Source: Brevipalpus yothersi (Eukaryota; Arthropoda; Arachnida; Trombidiformes; Tenuipalpidae). Taken from it: a DNA stretch of 64,000 nt. The notes beneath the pieces were generated by a model. It did no database searches. It saw only the letters and a program-made list of their open reading frames with translations, and had not been told where the DNA came from. This document shows positions 1-11,821 of this stretch, one piece after another (position 1 is the stretch's first letter; every line of letters begins with the position of its first letter). The stretch spans positions 1-64,000 of the forward strand of contig QZCP01000196.1 of NCBI GenBank assembly GCA_003956705.1. The letters are read 5' to 3'. Position numbers and translations under genes: made by a program.

Positions 1-88
<88 letters not shown>
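1..88. repeat. (TC)44 microsatellite cut by the window edge
   Basis: An uninterrupted TC dinucleotide run fills the first 88 bases, so its true length is unknown. Confidence 0.97.
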
Positions 89-91
<3 letters not shown>

Positions 92-475
92 GGTAGCTTG
101 ATATGAAAGGCAACCTATCGAGGATTATTTGTTGGGTGCTCCAAAAGGTCCCGGGCCACTCTATCGGCTTTGCCACCACGGATGTATTGCTGAGAGTGTT
201 TGCTAGGGAGAGTTTGTTTGAATGGGATTTTCGAGTGTTGTTGGAGTGTTATTCCATTCTCTATCTCAAATAGAAGCAATTTGAGGGAAGCCTTTCTTAA
301 TATTACCGATCACATGCACATAAATACATATCATTTCTGAGTCACTATGACCAACACTAGAGAGGAGTTCAATGATAGGAAACCAAAGGACCGCACACAG
401 AATATCTCAGCCTGTCGCTTGGCTTGAGTCGCGACGTGCCGAGGAGCCAAACATCGAGTCAAGTAGCGATTTTCT

Positions 476-483
<8 letters not shown>

Positions 484-526
<43 letters not shown>
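484..526. repeat. (TC)n microsatellite
   Basis: Uninterrupted TC run of about 21 units. It makes a spurious Ser-Leu open frame on the plus strand. Confidence 0.95.
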
Positions 527-528
<2 letters not shown>

Positions 529-870
529 TCAAGTCGATGCTCTCTTTTTCTCTCCCTTTCTATGGTCGACTTTTCTCACTAGCTGATCCATAATACATTC
601 ATGAGCACACATAGGAACACTCTTGACGACCCCGTCGATTGAATGAACACTTCATTGTGAATTCATTACCTTGCCAATTGAATCTAAAGATCTCTCCTTT
701 TGACTGGAGCACGTCGACAATCCGTCCTGCCATGAAGGCCTATTCAAACCGCTAAATTATACGCCGCCTTTGGTCCAGCAAGCTTACATATACACATAGG
801 ACTGTGAAAAGAGCAACCACGGACTGGGCCAAGATAGGTATCAAGACACGAGGAAAAAGGAGTGCACAGC

Positions 871-874
<4 letters not shown>

Positions 875-916
<42 letters not shown>
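875..916. repeat. (TC)n microsatellite
   Basis: Uninterrupted TC run of about 21 units in intergenic sequence. Confidence 0.95.
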
Positions 917-920
<4 letters not shown>

Positions 921-1926
921 CCTCTTCACTATGGAAACTTTTCCGCTGTTCTCAACAACAGTAGCTAAGTTTTGCTGTAAATTTCAATTCTCGCTTTTCC
1001 TCTAGACTTACCATACCTTTTCAACTCAATGTACATAGACAAATAAATGGCCAAATACCAGTCCGATTATGAATGGTGAAAAGTTTCTCTGTAAATATTT
1101 TGCAAACATTCAGATCGCTTGGATGAAAAGAGAGAAGATTGTACAGAATTCATCTTCTCTGTGTATGTGTATGGATCATAGCCAAAAAAGTTTTTCATCC
1201 TGATAGTTTTCTCATTTGAAAATCAATGTTCGACCTCGAGTAATCCAATTGCTTTTATGAATAAGAAACTTGCTCTAATCTGTTGCCCATTGAAAAAACT
1301 CGCTCACACCCGAAAAAAGATCGCTGTCGGCTTGTCAATTGTGTGTGCAAATAACAATTGAGACTAAAATTTTCATCTAAGAATAGAGGCTGTATTCTGA
1401 TGGAATAGCTACTTCAGATTCTTCCATCACCATGTGAACAAGAATAGAAAGAGGAGGAGAAGGAGAGAGAGAGAGAGAAAAAAAAGTATTCTGATTCTCT
1501 TGAGGACTTAGGCGCGGGAAATGGTCATGAATAAGGTTGCCCTCAACATTACTGGCCACTCACTATCCGGTTCTGTTTACCTTCTTCCGTTGTCCTTTTG
1601 TTTTAAATTGTTTCTAAGCGATTTACGAGCCTTGCGATGATGAATAGAATATAATTATGATTACAATTCACATCTTTTGTGAGCAATGCAATGGGAATTC
1701 TAGTAATTGAGCAAGCAATGAGTGGACCAATGTATGTGAGCGTGGAAAGTAGCAGCAAATATGTGCACGATTTGAAACGGAATCGGAAAAGCCTGGAAGA
1801 TAAAAAGTCGAATTGTATCGAAAACGATCTGTAATAGTTTGCCAGACCAGTTAGAGAACCTTCATGTTTTTCTAATGAAAAAAATGAATGCCGCCAAGTT
1901 TGAGAAGAGAAAAGTTCTCATCTAGA

Positions 1927-1928
<2 letters not shown>

Positions 1929-1983
<55 letters not shown>
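1929..1983. repeat. (CT)n microsatellite
   Basis: Uninterrupted CT run of about 27 units in intergenic sequence. Confidence 0.95.
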
Positions 1984-1986
<3 letters not shown>

Positions 1987-2668
1987 AAAGGTTAGCCCAA
2001 TACGCTGTTACGAGAAATGCTTATTTGAAATTGATCTTAAAGCCTGACTGTATAGAAAGCTAGAATTGTTCCTCAAACGTGACCAAAATTACAGGTTTTA
2101 TCAGCATCACAAAATGATGATAATTTGTTAAGTGATGTTGAGTAATTTCACTCAATTGGACTCTCTTTCTCTCTATTACAATCGTATAAACAAAAGGAAT
2201 TGAGAGAAAGATTTACTTAGCTCCCAGATCGTTAGCGGAGCGCATAAAAATGATACAAAACGACAATGAGCAAACTTTACCTCAGATACATATAATGTAT
2301 TCTGAGAAATTTTTTTGCTATTGAGCACACAGTCAATTGAGAAATTTAACAAAGCAAAATGAAATCTTAGTTTATTTCTTCTCTCTCCTCTCTCTTTCTG
2401 TCACTCATTTTCTATGATGAGCGAACCAGAAGAGAGTAAGATTGTAAATAAGTCCATTTCTAACTGATAATTAGTAGGTAAGAATATTTACATCGCGTGA
2501 CAGGCTACAATCATCCACTGAATTTGAGTATCTGTTCAGCGTTTATTCAATAAACTTGATGAAAAAAGTGTGCACACGGTTAATGCAAGTATGTGTATAT
2601 ACGTGAATCCAAGGTAAAGAACTGAGGTGACTGAGGGTGGTTGAACTGTGGATGGCTTTTGGAGGAAG

Positions 2669-2780
2669 CAGAAAGAGAAAGAGAAAGAGAAAGAGAAAGA
2701 GAAAGAGAAAGAGAAAGAGAAAGAGAAAGAGAAAGAGAAAGAGAAAGAGAAAGAGAAAGAGAAAGAGAAAGAGAAAGAGA
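2669..2780. repeat. (AGAAAG)n hexanucleotide array
   Basis: About 18 near-perfect copies of a 6-bp purine unit. Since the unit is two codons long, all frames stay open: Lys-Arg on the plus strand, Phe-Ser or Leu-Phe on the minus strand. It differs from the dinucleotide tracts elsewhere in the window. I treat it as non-coding. Confidence 0.93.
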
Positions 2781-3740
2781 CTGATAAAGAATAATCCGAG
2801 TGTATTGCGAGTAATTCTTCCATAGAGAGAATAGGCTGTCACAAAATTTTTTACATTACTACCAGGCAAGATTGACTAGTAACAGAGAAAGAAGACAGTA
2901 ACTCAAGTCCTGCTCAGCTAATGTCAATCATTGTCGATTCATAAGTTTGCAATGTAGAGGAATTGGTTAAATGTTGAAAAGTTGAGAGAGAAAGAATTAG
3001 ACGATTATGTAACACTCCAAAATAATCATTATCTTCAATCATTTGGCTAAAGTACAACTTGCTGGACCAGTGTTGTTTCAAGCAACTTACGTGAATTCCG
3101 TGCCCAGAATATATATACATATATTTATATGAGTACCTATGTGTGAATACATATAAATTTAACCCTCAATCGATTGCTTCAACTCAGACAGACGGTTGAA
3201 GGCCAAGTAATTTTTCTCATTTTCAGTTTTTTTCTCTTATAATGATTTATTTTATTCACAAAATGTTCAAGCCTCTATTTGTTATCAATTTTATTTTAAC
3301 AAGTTAGTAAAAAATGAACTTTTTTACCACTAAAAAAATATAAGTTTATCGAGGAGAGCAATATTAATGTTATTTTGCCAATTTTGTGTGTATGTTCTAC
3401 TTTAATAACCTAGTCACGGACTTGTGTTTCATTTTCAAGGTGGCAAAAATTTTGCCTCCAACAAAATTAGCTCATCAAATGTTGAAATCTTGAAATTCAA
3501 GTACAAATAGAATAATTCAAATTCATTCCTCTTGTATTCACCTAGAAAATTGGTCAAATGAGCTCATATCACAGTATCAATTTGAATAATACGTGCATGG
3601 ATAAACGGTTTATAAATTAGTTAAATTGATTCTATTTCACAGTCATGTGTGATTTGAGAACGCAAAAAGCATTGATAACCATCATCATAATCATTCATCT
3701 TACGAATAGATAGTTCAATATTAGCTACTATACGTCCATC

Positions 3741-3746
3741 TTTATT
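3741..3746 (-). terminator. Candidate poly(A) signal of the ems-like gene
   Basis: TTTATT on the plus strand reads AATAAA on the minus strand, about 65 bases after the ems-like stop codon. Position and sequence fit a polyadenylation signal; no other evidence is available. Confidence 0.45.
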
Positions 3747-3810
3747 AAAATTATTAAAATGAATCTTTTTTCCTTCTCGTTCTCCTGATTGCTTTGAACA
3801 CTCAAATCAA

Positions 3811-4804
3811 TCAACTGGCCAATTTTCCACTTGACTCAATAGCTCTGTGAGGTGTAGACACATATGAATACATACCATTTGATCCATCTTTTTCACTCAT
3901 ATTGCTTTCAGAATAATCAATTTTTCCTCGATGATGATTACTGTTTTGACTGATTGGATGATTGACCAGTGGCGATATTCGATCAATTTTTGCTGAGCAT
4001 CCATCATTGTGCCGCCGAGAGGATTCATTTTCCAGTTTATCTCCATCTTCTGTATCCATTTCATCTTCCAGTTCGTCTTCATCACTTTCCTCTTCATTTC
4101 GTCTGATTTGAGATAAACTTTTACAGCCTCTGCCAAACTGAATGGATGCTGGATCATCTTCATCCTCAAACTCTTCATCTCTCTCACTGGTCTCACTCTC
4201 CTGCTTTTGACGCTTGAATTTAGTTCGACGATTTTGGAACCATACTTTGACCTGAATCATAGTAAAATAGTATATACATATTTATAGGATGGAAAGAAAA
4301 AGATTAACGACCGAAATGATGATGAGAATGGTATAACAAGTAGGAGGCTGTGGGAAGAGGTGATAATCAATGTTGACTGAGAGGAAGAAAATAATAATAA
4401 TAATAATAAGTTTAACCAGTAGATACACTCTCTTGTTATCAAAACTATCATCATCAACTTCCCACAACTGTTTTTGCTTCATTGTTTCGAGCAAACAGAT
4501 TACCTTTATTTATTCATGCTCTCCATTCACTTTGCAATAAACGTCGACACTATTGGCAAACTAATCCATCATCAAATTACCCGCCAACTAATGATGAGTA
4601 GCTACTAATTTACATTCAATATTCAAATTAGTGGCCTCTCAAGCTCCTCTCTTGTTTCGCTTTCATCTCACAAGGTGGATGAGACTTTTTTCAAATAAAT
4701 GATTAATAATGGGCTTCACAAAGAACAAACAAAGTCGATAGCAATGAATATTTGCATAAATTATATCCACGAAGCTCATTGTTTTATGGCGGGAAAATAA
4801 TGAG

Positions 4805-4838
<34 letters not shown>

Positions 4839-6743
4839 AAAGAAAAGGAAAAGAACAAGGCGTTCACTCGAACCAGAGAGCGTTTGGAATCAATTTTTTC
4901 TTTCAAATTTATTAAATGCAAGTTGGTGATCGAAATTTTTCAATACCCTTATCTAATCGATTGGGCATGTCTAAATTTAGAGTACACAAGGCGATTCCAA
5001 TGAATATTTGCTTCCATAAGCTATACGTATGTTTATTAAGTTAAACCGAAATCTCAGAAGACTGGGGATTGCTACTTGCTACATGCCTAATTCACAGTAT
5101 CGGAAATTTCTTGAGAGCCCTTATCAGTTAACTCAATAAAAAACACAATTGTCAGTTCACAAAATATTGCCACTCAAGTCATCATCATTTGACGCATTCG
5201 AATTTGCCTTTATGGAACAATATTTTGTTTCTTTCTAGCTTTCATACCTCAAGGCTGAACATTTAGAAGTTTGAATCTTTTCTTGCAGAGCCAAATTGTT
5301 GAAATATGAATAGAAAAGTTAAGCATGTTCAGGAAGATGAATAATTTGCTCTATTGAAAAATTTTTCATGAATAAACAGAATATGTAGCAATTAAAGGCA
5401 ACTCTTTCTCTTCCATCGTTAGCTTCACCGTACTCAATGCTTTAATTTTTCTGTTGCTAATATGAGACTACCTTATTCCAATCAACTCTTTCTTGTTCAC
5501 TATTCTTCCTGGTTGAATCTTTTATCTATCATCATTGTAATGAGAATTCTTTGCATCCTTCTTGTGCAACATGTGGTCATATTTCATTGACTCTATACTT
5601 ATGTCGGATCAAAAAAATTTGGTCAACCTCACTATGACTGTGGAGAAGATAGAAAAGTTCTGCCTTCATTTGGCAACGAAATGATAGCCTGAGAGAAATT
5701 TTAACCATCGAGTGATGGAAGATGCCCATAAATCATCTTGAAAGAATTCATATCAATTTGAACGATAAGTAACCTAAATATTGAAACCTTTTTGCTCTAG
5801 CCATCAGGCTTGGAATGCTGTGTGTGTCAGATGTGGAGAATGGATAGAGAGAGAGAAAGAGACCTTTGCTCTCCAGAAAAAATTCTAAACTTCGGAGAAA
5901 CTAAAATTCCGTAGAATAGCAAATAAAGGTTATTCATCAGAAGATATACGATTCTAAAACCATAATTTATGGAACTTCATTGACTTGTTCTCTTTTCTCT
6001 CCCACTCTTTCTCTTTCTATCCTACTATTCAGTTTTAGTATCATTCATTGGGAACTGATTTATGCCTAAATTATGCTGAAGAGAGAGGCCTCAGGAAAGA
6101 GTTTACGAAAAGTTGTTACACAATATTTTCTTCTTTTCTCTCTCTCTCTCTCTCTCTTCTCTACTACATACCCACTTGATACGTGGAATTATTTTTTCTC
6201 AGAACTTGCTATATGAGCTACCTCTTATTCAACAGAAAATCATGATAATCGCGCCGTAATAAGTGAAATGATAGGCAGAGTTTACCAAACTACTCTAATG
6301 ATCACTAAATGATCACTAAGGCTAACACAAATTCACAATCAATGGACTGTGTTTGATAGTATGATGAGCCCATATCGATGGCAAGAAGGAATCATAAAAA
6401 TAGGATATCTTACATTCAAATCTGATTTATTCATTTACCTTGGAGTGGTTCTGATGAAAAGTGTAAAATTTTCAGGCTGTTTTCTACCCCAAACATGTAT
6501 GTATTTTTTTCTGCTGATTTTTGTCTGTTCACCTCACAATTGGTAAAAAGCTTTCAAGATATGAGCAAGAAAGAGAAAAATAATTTGTATTTATATATAC
6601 ACATATTCCGGTACATACATATACATCTTATTCCTCGCGTGCTCTTATAATATACCCCAAAGCGATTGGCTAATCAGCTGATTAATTGCGAGATCGAGTG
6701 AGTCAAAGTGATTTGGCTCTCAGGCATCCATTATAACCATTTC

Positions 6744-6774
<31 letters not shown>

Positions 6775-8350
6775 ATTCGCTGACTCTCTCTTCCTCATCA
6801 GTAATGAGATGATGGGAAATATGCAAATTGAGTATGAAAGAGTTAAGAGCTGATAAAGAAGTAAACAAAAAAGGAGAAAGTAATTAATTATGATGGGGGG
6901 GAGCTTGATTGAGTTTTCTCATCATCATTATCATCATGTATTCATACATGAATCGCACTGATTTGGATCCCACAGGAAGATCAAACATCTTACCTGAGTT
7001 TCCGACAGACCAAGTTTCTCGGCCAACTGTTTCCGCTCAGTGCCCACCACATAGTGATTCTTCTCAAAAGCTCTCTCAAGTTCGATCAATTGTTGAGGAT
7101 TGAAAGCTGTTCGCATTCGCTTAACTTTTCGATTATGAAACATGTAAGCAGAAAATGGATTGCCTAAGGGGATTGGATGAGTAAAGTATGATAATCAAAT
7201 GATGCAATATTGTAAGGATAATTGAATAAGCTTTGTGGAAATAAATACATGTGTACATGTATATATATTTGTGGTGCGTTCATGGACTGATATGAAGCCA
7301 AATAGAGATAGATAGATAGATAGATAGAAAAATAGAGAACGAAAGAAAGAAAGAAAGAGAGAATCTGTTTGCAAAATTCATGGTCAGAAGGAGATGGAAA
7401 AGAGAAGAAAATACCAATTGTGATGATCATCACTCACCGAAAGATGCCTGCAAGGCCATTGGTGAGTGCCTCGTAAGTAGCCAGTGATGATATGAATTCT
7501 GATACTCTATTGGAATTCTAGATCCTAAAGCAAAATACGGTGAGCTCAGTGTGGCTGCAGCAAAAGTGGTCTCTGTTTGATTGCGATGTACAGACTGATG
7601 CTGTAGGTGGTAAGGAGTAGCTGTTAATTGGGACCCCTTGATCATCGAATCAACGATATGTGCCGATGAGCTACCTTGAGTTGGTTGATGGTTATTATTT
7701 GACGATAAACTATCAAAATTGTGCTGGAAGAATGTGGAATGGGGCAGGACAAGTGAATTATCATCACTCCGTAGGCTAGGATGTGAGAATAAAAGAGAGG
7801 AACTTTCGAATAATTTTTTTTCGTTTTTGATCACAGATTGGTCACTTTGTTCAGTTTGAAAAATGGCAGAATTAGCTTGATCACATTCTGTGTTCAATGA
7901 TGATTGCCTTGGTGATGGTATTCTTTCCGGTGGTTGGAAAAGAGACCTATCAAATGAGGGTGAAGGTGAGATTGAATGTTTTGTGGATGATTCGATAACG
8001 GTGGTTTGAGTCGAGGGGATCAATGATGATTGGGATGATGAACGATCTATTGATGGCCTCATCACATATGTTGATGCTGTGGGTGGCCAAGAGCTTTGAT
8101 GAGCTGGAGGTGGTGAAGTGGTGGAAGCTGGAAGGGTCGATGATGAAGATGCTAAACTGTCATCCTCATCTCCACCACCAACATTGATGATATCGTTACA
8201 AGTTTCGCGTTGAGTAGTGGTCTTAATACACTTTCCACCCTTGTCTTCACCAACGATATCATTTATTAAGAAACCGAGTTTACGTTTACCAGCGACCAAG
8301 GGAGAGGCATTTCGAGATGCTTTCTTAGCGGAAGGCATCATATTAACCAT
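3811..8350 (-). CDS. ems: EMX/empty spiracles homeobox transcription factor
   Basis: Nuclear DNA-binding protein of the EMX family, known for patterning anterior head and brain. Three exons, transcribed right to left: 7438-8350, 6994-7163 and 3811-4251, with GT-AG borders and matching phases (1, then 0), giving 507 residues. The homeodomain spans about residues 318-377. It contains the EMX signature FEKNHYVVGTERKQLA and ends helix 3 with VKVWFQNRRTKFKRQK (W48 at 365, Q50, N51 at 368). The last intron splits it between residues 44 and 45. Upstream, YHHWLL at 287-292 occupies the place of the usual YPWLL-type hexapeptide. The N-terminal part is Ser/Thr/Pro-rich and the C-terminal tail is strongly acidic. 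The start at 8350 gives an open frame; in-frame Met codons 4 and 5 are alternatives. The paralogue E5 cannot be excluded. Confidence 0.9.
4252..6993 (-). other. Large homeodomain-splitting intron of ems
   Basis: This 2.7 kb intron interrupts the homeodomain at Q44/V45. It holds TC runs at 4807-4834, 6137-6157 and 6745-6770, an AAT run near 4391-4410, and a perfect 14-bp palindrome at 6671-6684. No further exon was recognised. Confidence 0.75.
6671..6684. promoter_or_regulatory. Perfect palindrome TAATCAGCTGATTA
   Basis: This 14-bp sequence equals its own reverse complement. It joins an E-box core (CAGCTG) to TAATC half-sites of the kind bound by some homeodomains, inside the ems intron. Regulatory use is inference; only the symmetry is observed. 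Confidence 0.35.
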
Positions 8351-8821
8351 TCAAAGAGATATTAAAAACTTGGTACATGGACAGTTATAATGCTGAAAAC
8401 TCCCATGGTCAATGGTAGTAAGTCACTGAACACCCTATTACCTGATACTTTTTACCCTAAGAATCTTGTATTGAAGATCATTCCAGAAAACAACCCCAAG
8501 CAGAGGGAAAGAAAATTGACTGTATGATAAGTTGATGGTTGTGGCTTTTTCGCTGAAGCTTTTCAGTATAACCTAACCAAATCAGTCTTACCATAAACGG
8601 CGTTGAGAGGAAGAGCGAAAATTTCAATTTTATTTCACTTGGAATTAATAGGCCAAGTTCTAATGAGGAAAACAAAAGCAGTGACATATCATCAGCACAA
8701 TAAGAGAGCAAATGAAGCACGTGGAAGAACAGTTCTGAATTATAAATTGAAGATTGTAATCTACTTCACAAAACTAATATATACGTTACTCGTTACTAAT
8801 AAACCAATAAACTAAGAATTC

Positions 8822-8824
<3 letters not shown>

Positions 8825-8867
<43 letters not shown>
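8825..8867. repeat. (TC)n microsatellite
   Basis: TC run of about 21 units, followed by a CT-rich imperfect tail to about 8915. Confidence 0.94.
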
Positions 8868-8871
<4 letters not shown>

Positions 8872-9245
8872 CCCTCTTGTCTCTCTCCCTCTCCCCCTCT
8901 CTCTCTCTTCTTCCTCTATTTCGCCCAGCCACTTATTACGGCCATCTCACACTGAGCTGCATCTATTTCATGATGATTTCTGTTCTGAGGATATTGAGTT
9001 TGTAAGATGCCCCACTCTCTTCCTTCTCGTATTGGAAAATAGAAGGCAACACACATATACATGTATATGCTGCTCCTTGGCCGCTCTTCATCTTTACCTC
9101 GCTCGCCTCGCTGATCTCCTTATCATGCATGTCAATCAATGTAAACAAGAAAATTTGCGAATCAATTTCAAAGTAAAGAAAGAAAATTGGCTTCAAATCA
9201 TCTGATCATGCTCCCGTGGGCCATGTTGACCTGTCTGGCCGATCA

Positions 9246-9249
<4 letters not shown>

Positions 9250-9304
<55 letters not shown>
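9250..9304. repeat. (TC)n microsatellite
   Basis: Uninterrupted TC run of about 27 units followed by a TTTC-rich tail. Confidence 0.95.
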
Positions 9305-9307
<3 letters not shown>

Positions 9308-11821
9308 GTTCTTCCTTTCTTTCTCTCCTTTTTTTCCGGAATAAGACTAGAACACTATGAACAAAATGGATCGTAAACCAGGATGGAAAAAACGAGATAG
9401 GGAAAAAATTAACTCCCTATGGTTCCAATATGATCGGCAAAATTATATTATGAACAATTTCTGCAGTGATTGGTGGTTAGTTAATAGGTAGGAGGAGAAA
9501 CTTTCCAACCACTCCTTGCAATCACGTTCTCCCTCTTCATTCTACTCTGTCCTCTGTTCGATGAAACATTGACTTCCTTCGATTTATTTATATATTCATA
9601 GTTCAGATCATGTTTAGAACTATGCTCATTCCAGCTTTTCAGAAATGTATCATGCTCGCTTATTATGTGTTTTGCTTTCAATATTTACGACTCATCCTTT
9701 CATCACCCTTGGTCTTTCCTTCTTCTCCTTCGAACTCTCTCCATCTCTTTTGTGATATTTGAGCTAACATTCTCACCTCTCACGAGTTCTCTCTGGAAAC
9801 GACTCCAGCTTCACTATACAGTGTAGTGAATATATTACTACTATTTCAAACGGATTTTTACTGAGAAAAACATTAGCCCAAAAGAAGCATTTTCCAAAAT
9901 AACCCACTCTAAGTGGGTTATCAAAAACACAGCTTAAGAAGTGTTCCTCAGAGTATAAAGCACAAAACATAGCCTCTTTCTCATCTAGAAGCCCCTTCGA
10001 TATATTTTCTGGGTTGTTCATCAGGAAAATCGGTCAAAGCTCAATCAGAATGTTCACTGAAACACATGTAATAGAAGAATTTCTTGGACATGTATAACTT
10101 AGCACCGGAAGATATTTTCAAACAATCATTCATCCATACCACAAAATATTTCCATTGAGCTTAAATAAGAGAAGAACTGTCCATCTTGATATCTATTTGA
10201 TAAAAAAGAGAGACAGAGTTTTGAATTTAGTTAGAACCCAAAAAAATGTTCCCTAATGTGTAAAATCACTATTTATACTCTATTGTATCTATCTGAGAGA
10301 GAGATGGAAAAATATATATATAAGTAAAAGACTTGAAAGAAAAATATTTTATCCAATTCCATCGACGATATCAACCATAGTGGCCCCTTAACCTGGTCAA
10401 ATTTCAAGCCCAGGCTAACTATAATGTTCTTAGCCGCTTATCGTTTAAACTGATTCTTCATTTGATGGGAAAATAAATCGACTTCCCGGTGAAATCTTGA
10501 GTGTTGAAAGAATATGAATAAATATTCACTTTATAATTGAGACCATATAGCGTTAAGATGAGCATCGAGGAAATTATAATCGCTGGTAAATAGACAGCAG
10601 CTCGGTGACGATTGAGTGGGAGGTTGATCACTTTTGAGTAGGCATCGATAATACACTCACAAGTTAGAAACACTTCACTTGAACTCTACTTTTCCCGCCT
10701 CTTTCCACGGTCTACATTTCTCTCTCTCTCTCTCTCTTCCTAATTTTGTTAACCCTTCATTCAGCCCTAAATGCATGTAGATATCGTTTTTGATCGGTTG
10801 GTGCAACTATTGAGGTTTCAAATCTTCAAGAAAACAAAACCCCTTTACCTAACTTCTACATGTATATCATGATCACAACTGAGACTAAGGATAAACCGTC
10901 CAATATACTCAGAAGTGTTCATCTTTCTTTCCCTCTACCCTCCTCCATTTTTTCTTAATTGCAAATATTCAGACTAGTTTCGAGCATGCTTCCATGTGTA
11001 CAAATATTTTGAGTATCTAGATGTGAATACTAGGAGTATTGAGCATATAATTTACAAATTTCTCCTCGAGTTAAGCTGATTCTGTGGAAACTATGGTTTG
11101 GAGAGAGAATTTGATATCTGTTCCAACATCTGATTCATTATTCAATGATAGATTATTATTCAGATTGATAATTGAATTTCGAATCGAGAGTTCTAAAGGT
11201 TGCATGCTGTAGGCTGCAAGGTTTACCTTGAATAGAAAAAGTTTCATAAATGAATTCAGGTGATTTCCCTACTTAACCTGTAACATTTCTATTACACACC
11301 AAAAATTTAAACTAACAATTCTTGCAATATTCTTGAGAGTAACACTCATTCATAATTATTGAGCAAATTTTGTGCCTAAATTTGAAACTTTGAAGAAGAC
11401 ATCATCAACTCTCTGAAAATTTGTTGAATCCTTCGTTTCGCTTCGATTGCTCGAGACAGTGCATGATTCTCAACCAGAACAGTGGTTTGTGATTGATGGT
11501 CTCATAACATATCCATACAAATTATCTGTTCATTACTGTCGAGAGAAAGTTCTAAACTATGATTTACACTTGCAAGTTTGACATGATTACAAAGATACAT
11601 TGGCCACATGTGTTCAAGAAATTGATGAAAATGAGGTAATACTTTCACTAAGAACATAAGCACCAAGACAAAACCGTAATTCATGAATGCAATAACCGGC
11701 ACTTCATTGTTGGCTTGCTTGAAAGAATCAAACTTCTTTAATGATATTTCAAAACACAATGGATGAATACCAACGCACTTTGTGAGTAAAAATAGCTATT
11801 CTGGATGAATAAACAAGAAAC

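Larger units (their letters stand above)
1..3810. other. Intergenic, 3' side of the ems-like gene
   Basis: No coding exon with family resemblance or credible splice structure was seen here. The stretch holds (TC)n tracts at 1-88, 484-526, 875-916 and 1929-1983 and a hexamer array at 2669-2780. Open frames in it are translations of these repeats (Ser-Leu, Lys-Arg or Phe-Ser runs). The last part, about 3740-3810, is probably the 3' UTR of the minus-strand homeobox gene. Confidence 0.6.
8351..11821. other. Intergenic between ems and condensin H copy A
   Basis: This is 3.5 kb without a supported exon. It includes the presumed promoter and 5' UTR of ems just above 8350, TC tracts at 8825-8867, 9250-9304 and about 10718-10736, and CT-rich flanks. 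Short open frames show no family resemblance. Confidence 0.6.

Noticed and set aside
2536..2869. Long open frames of Phe-Ser, Leu-Phe or Lys-Arg repeats resembling a membrane segment or an arginine-rich peptide
   Set aside because: They are all translations of the same hexamer repeat in different frames, with no splice or family support.
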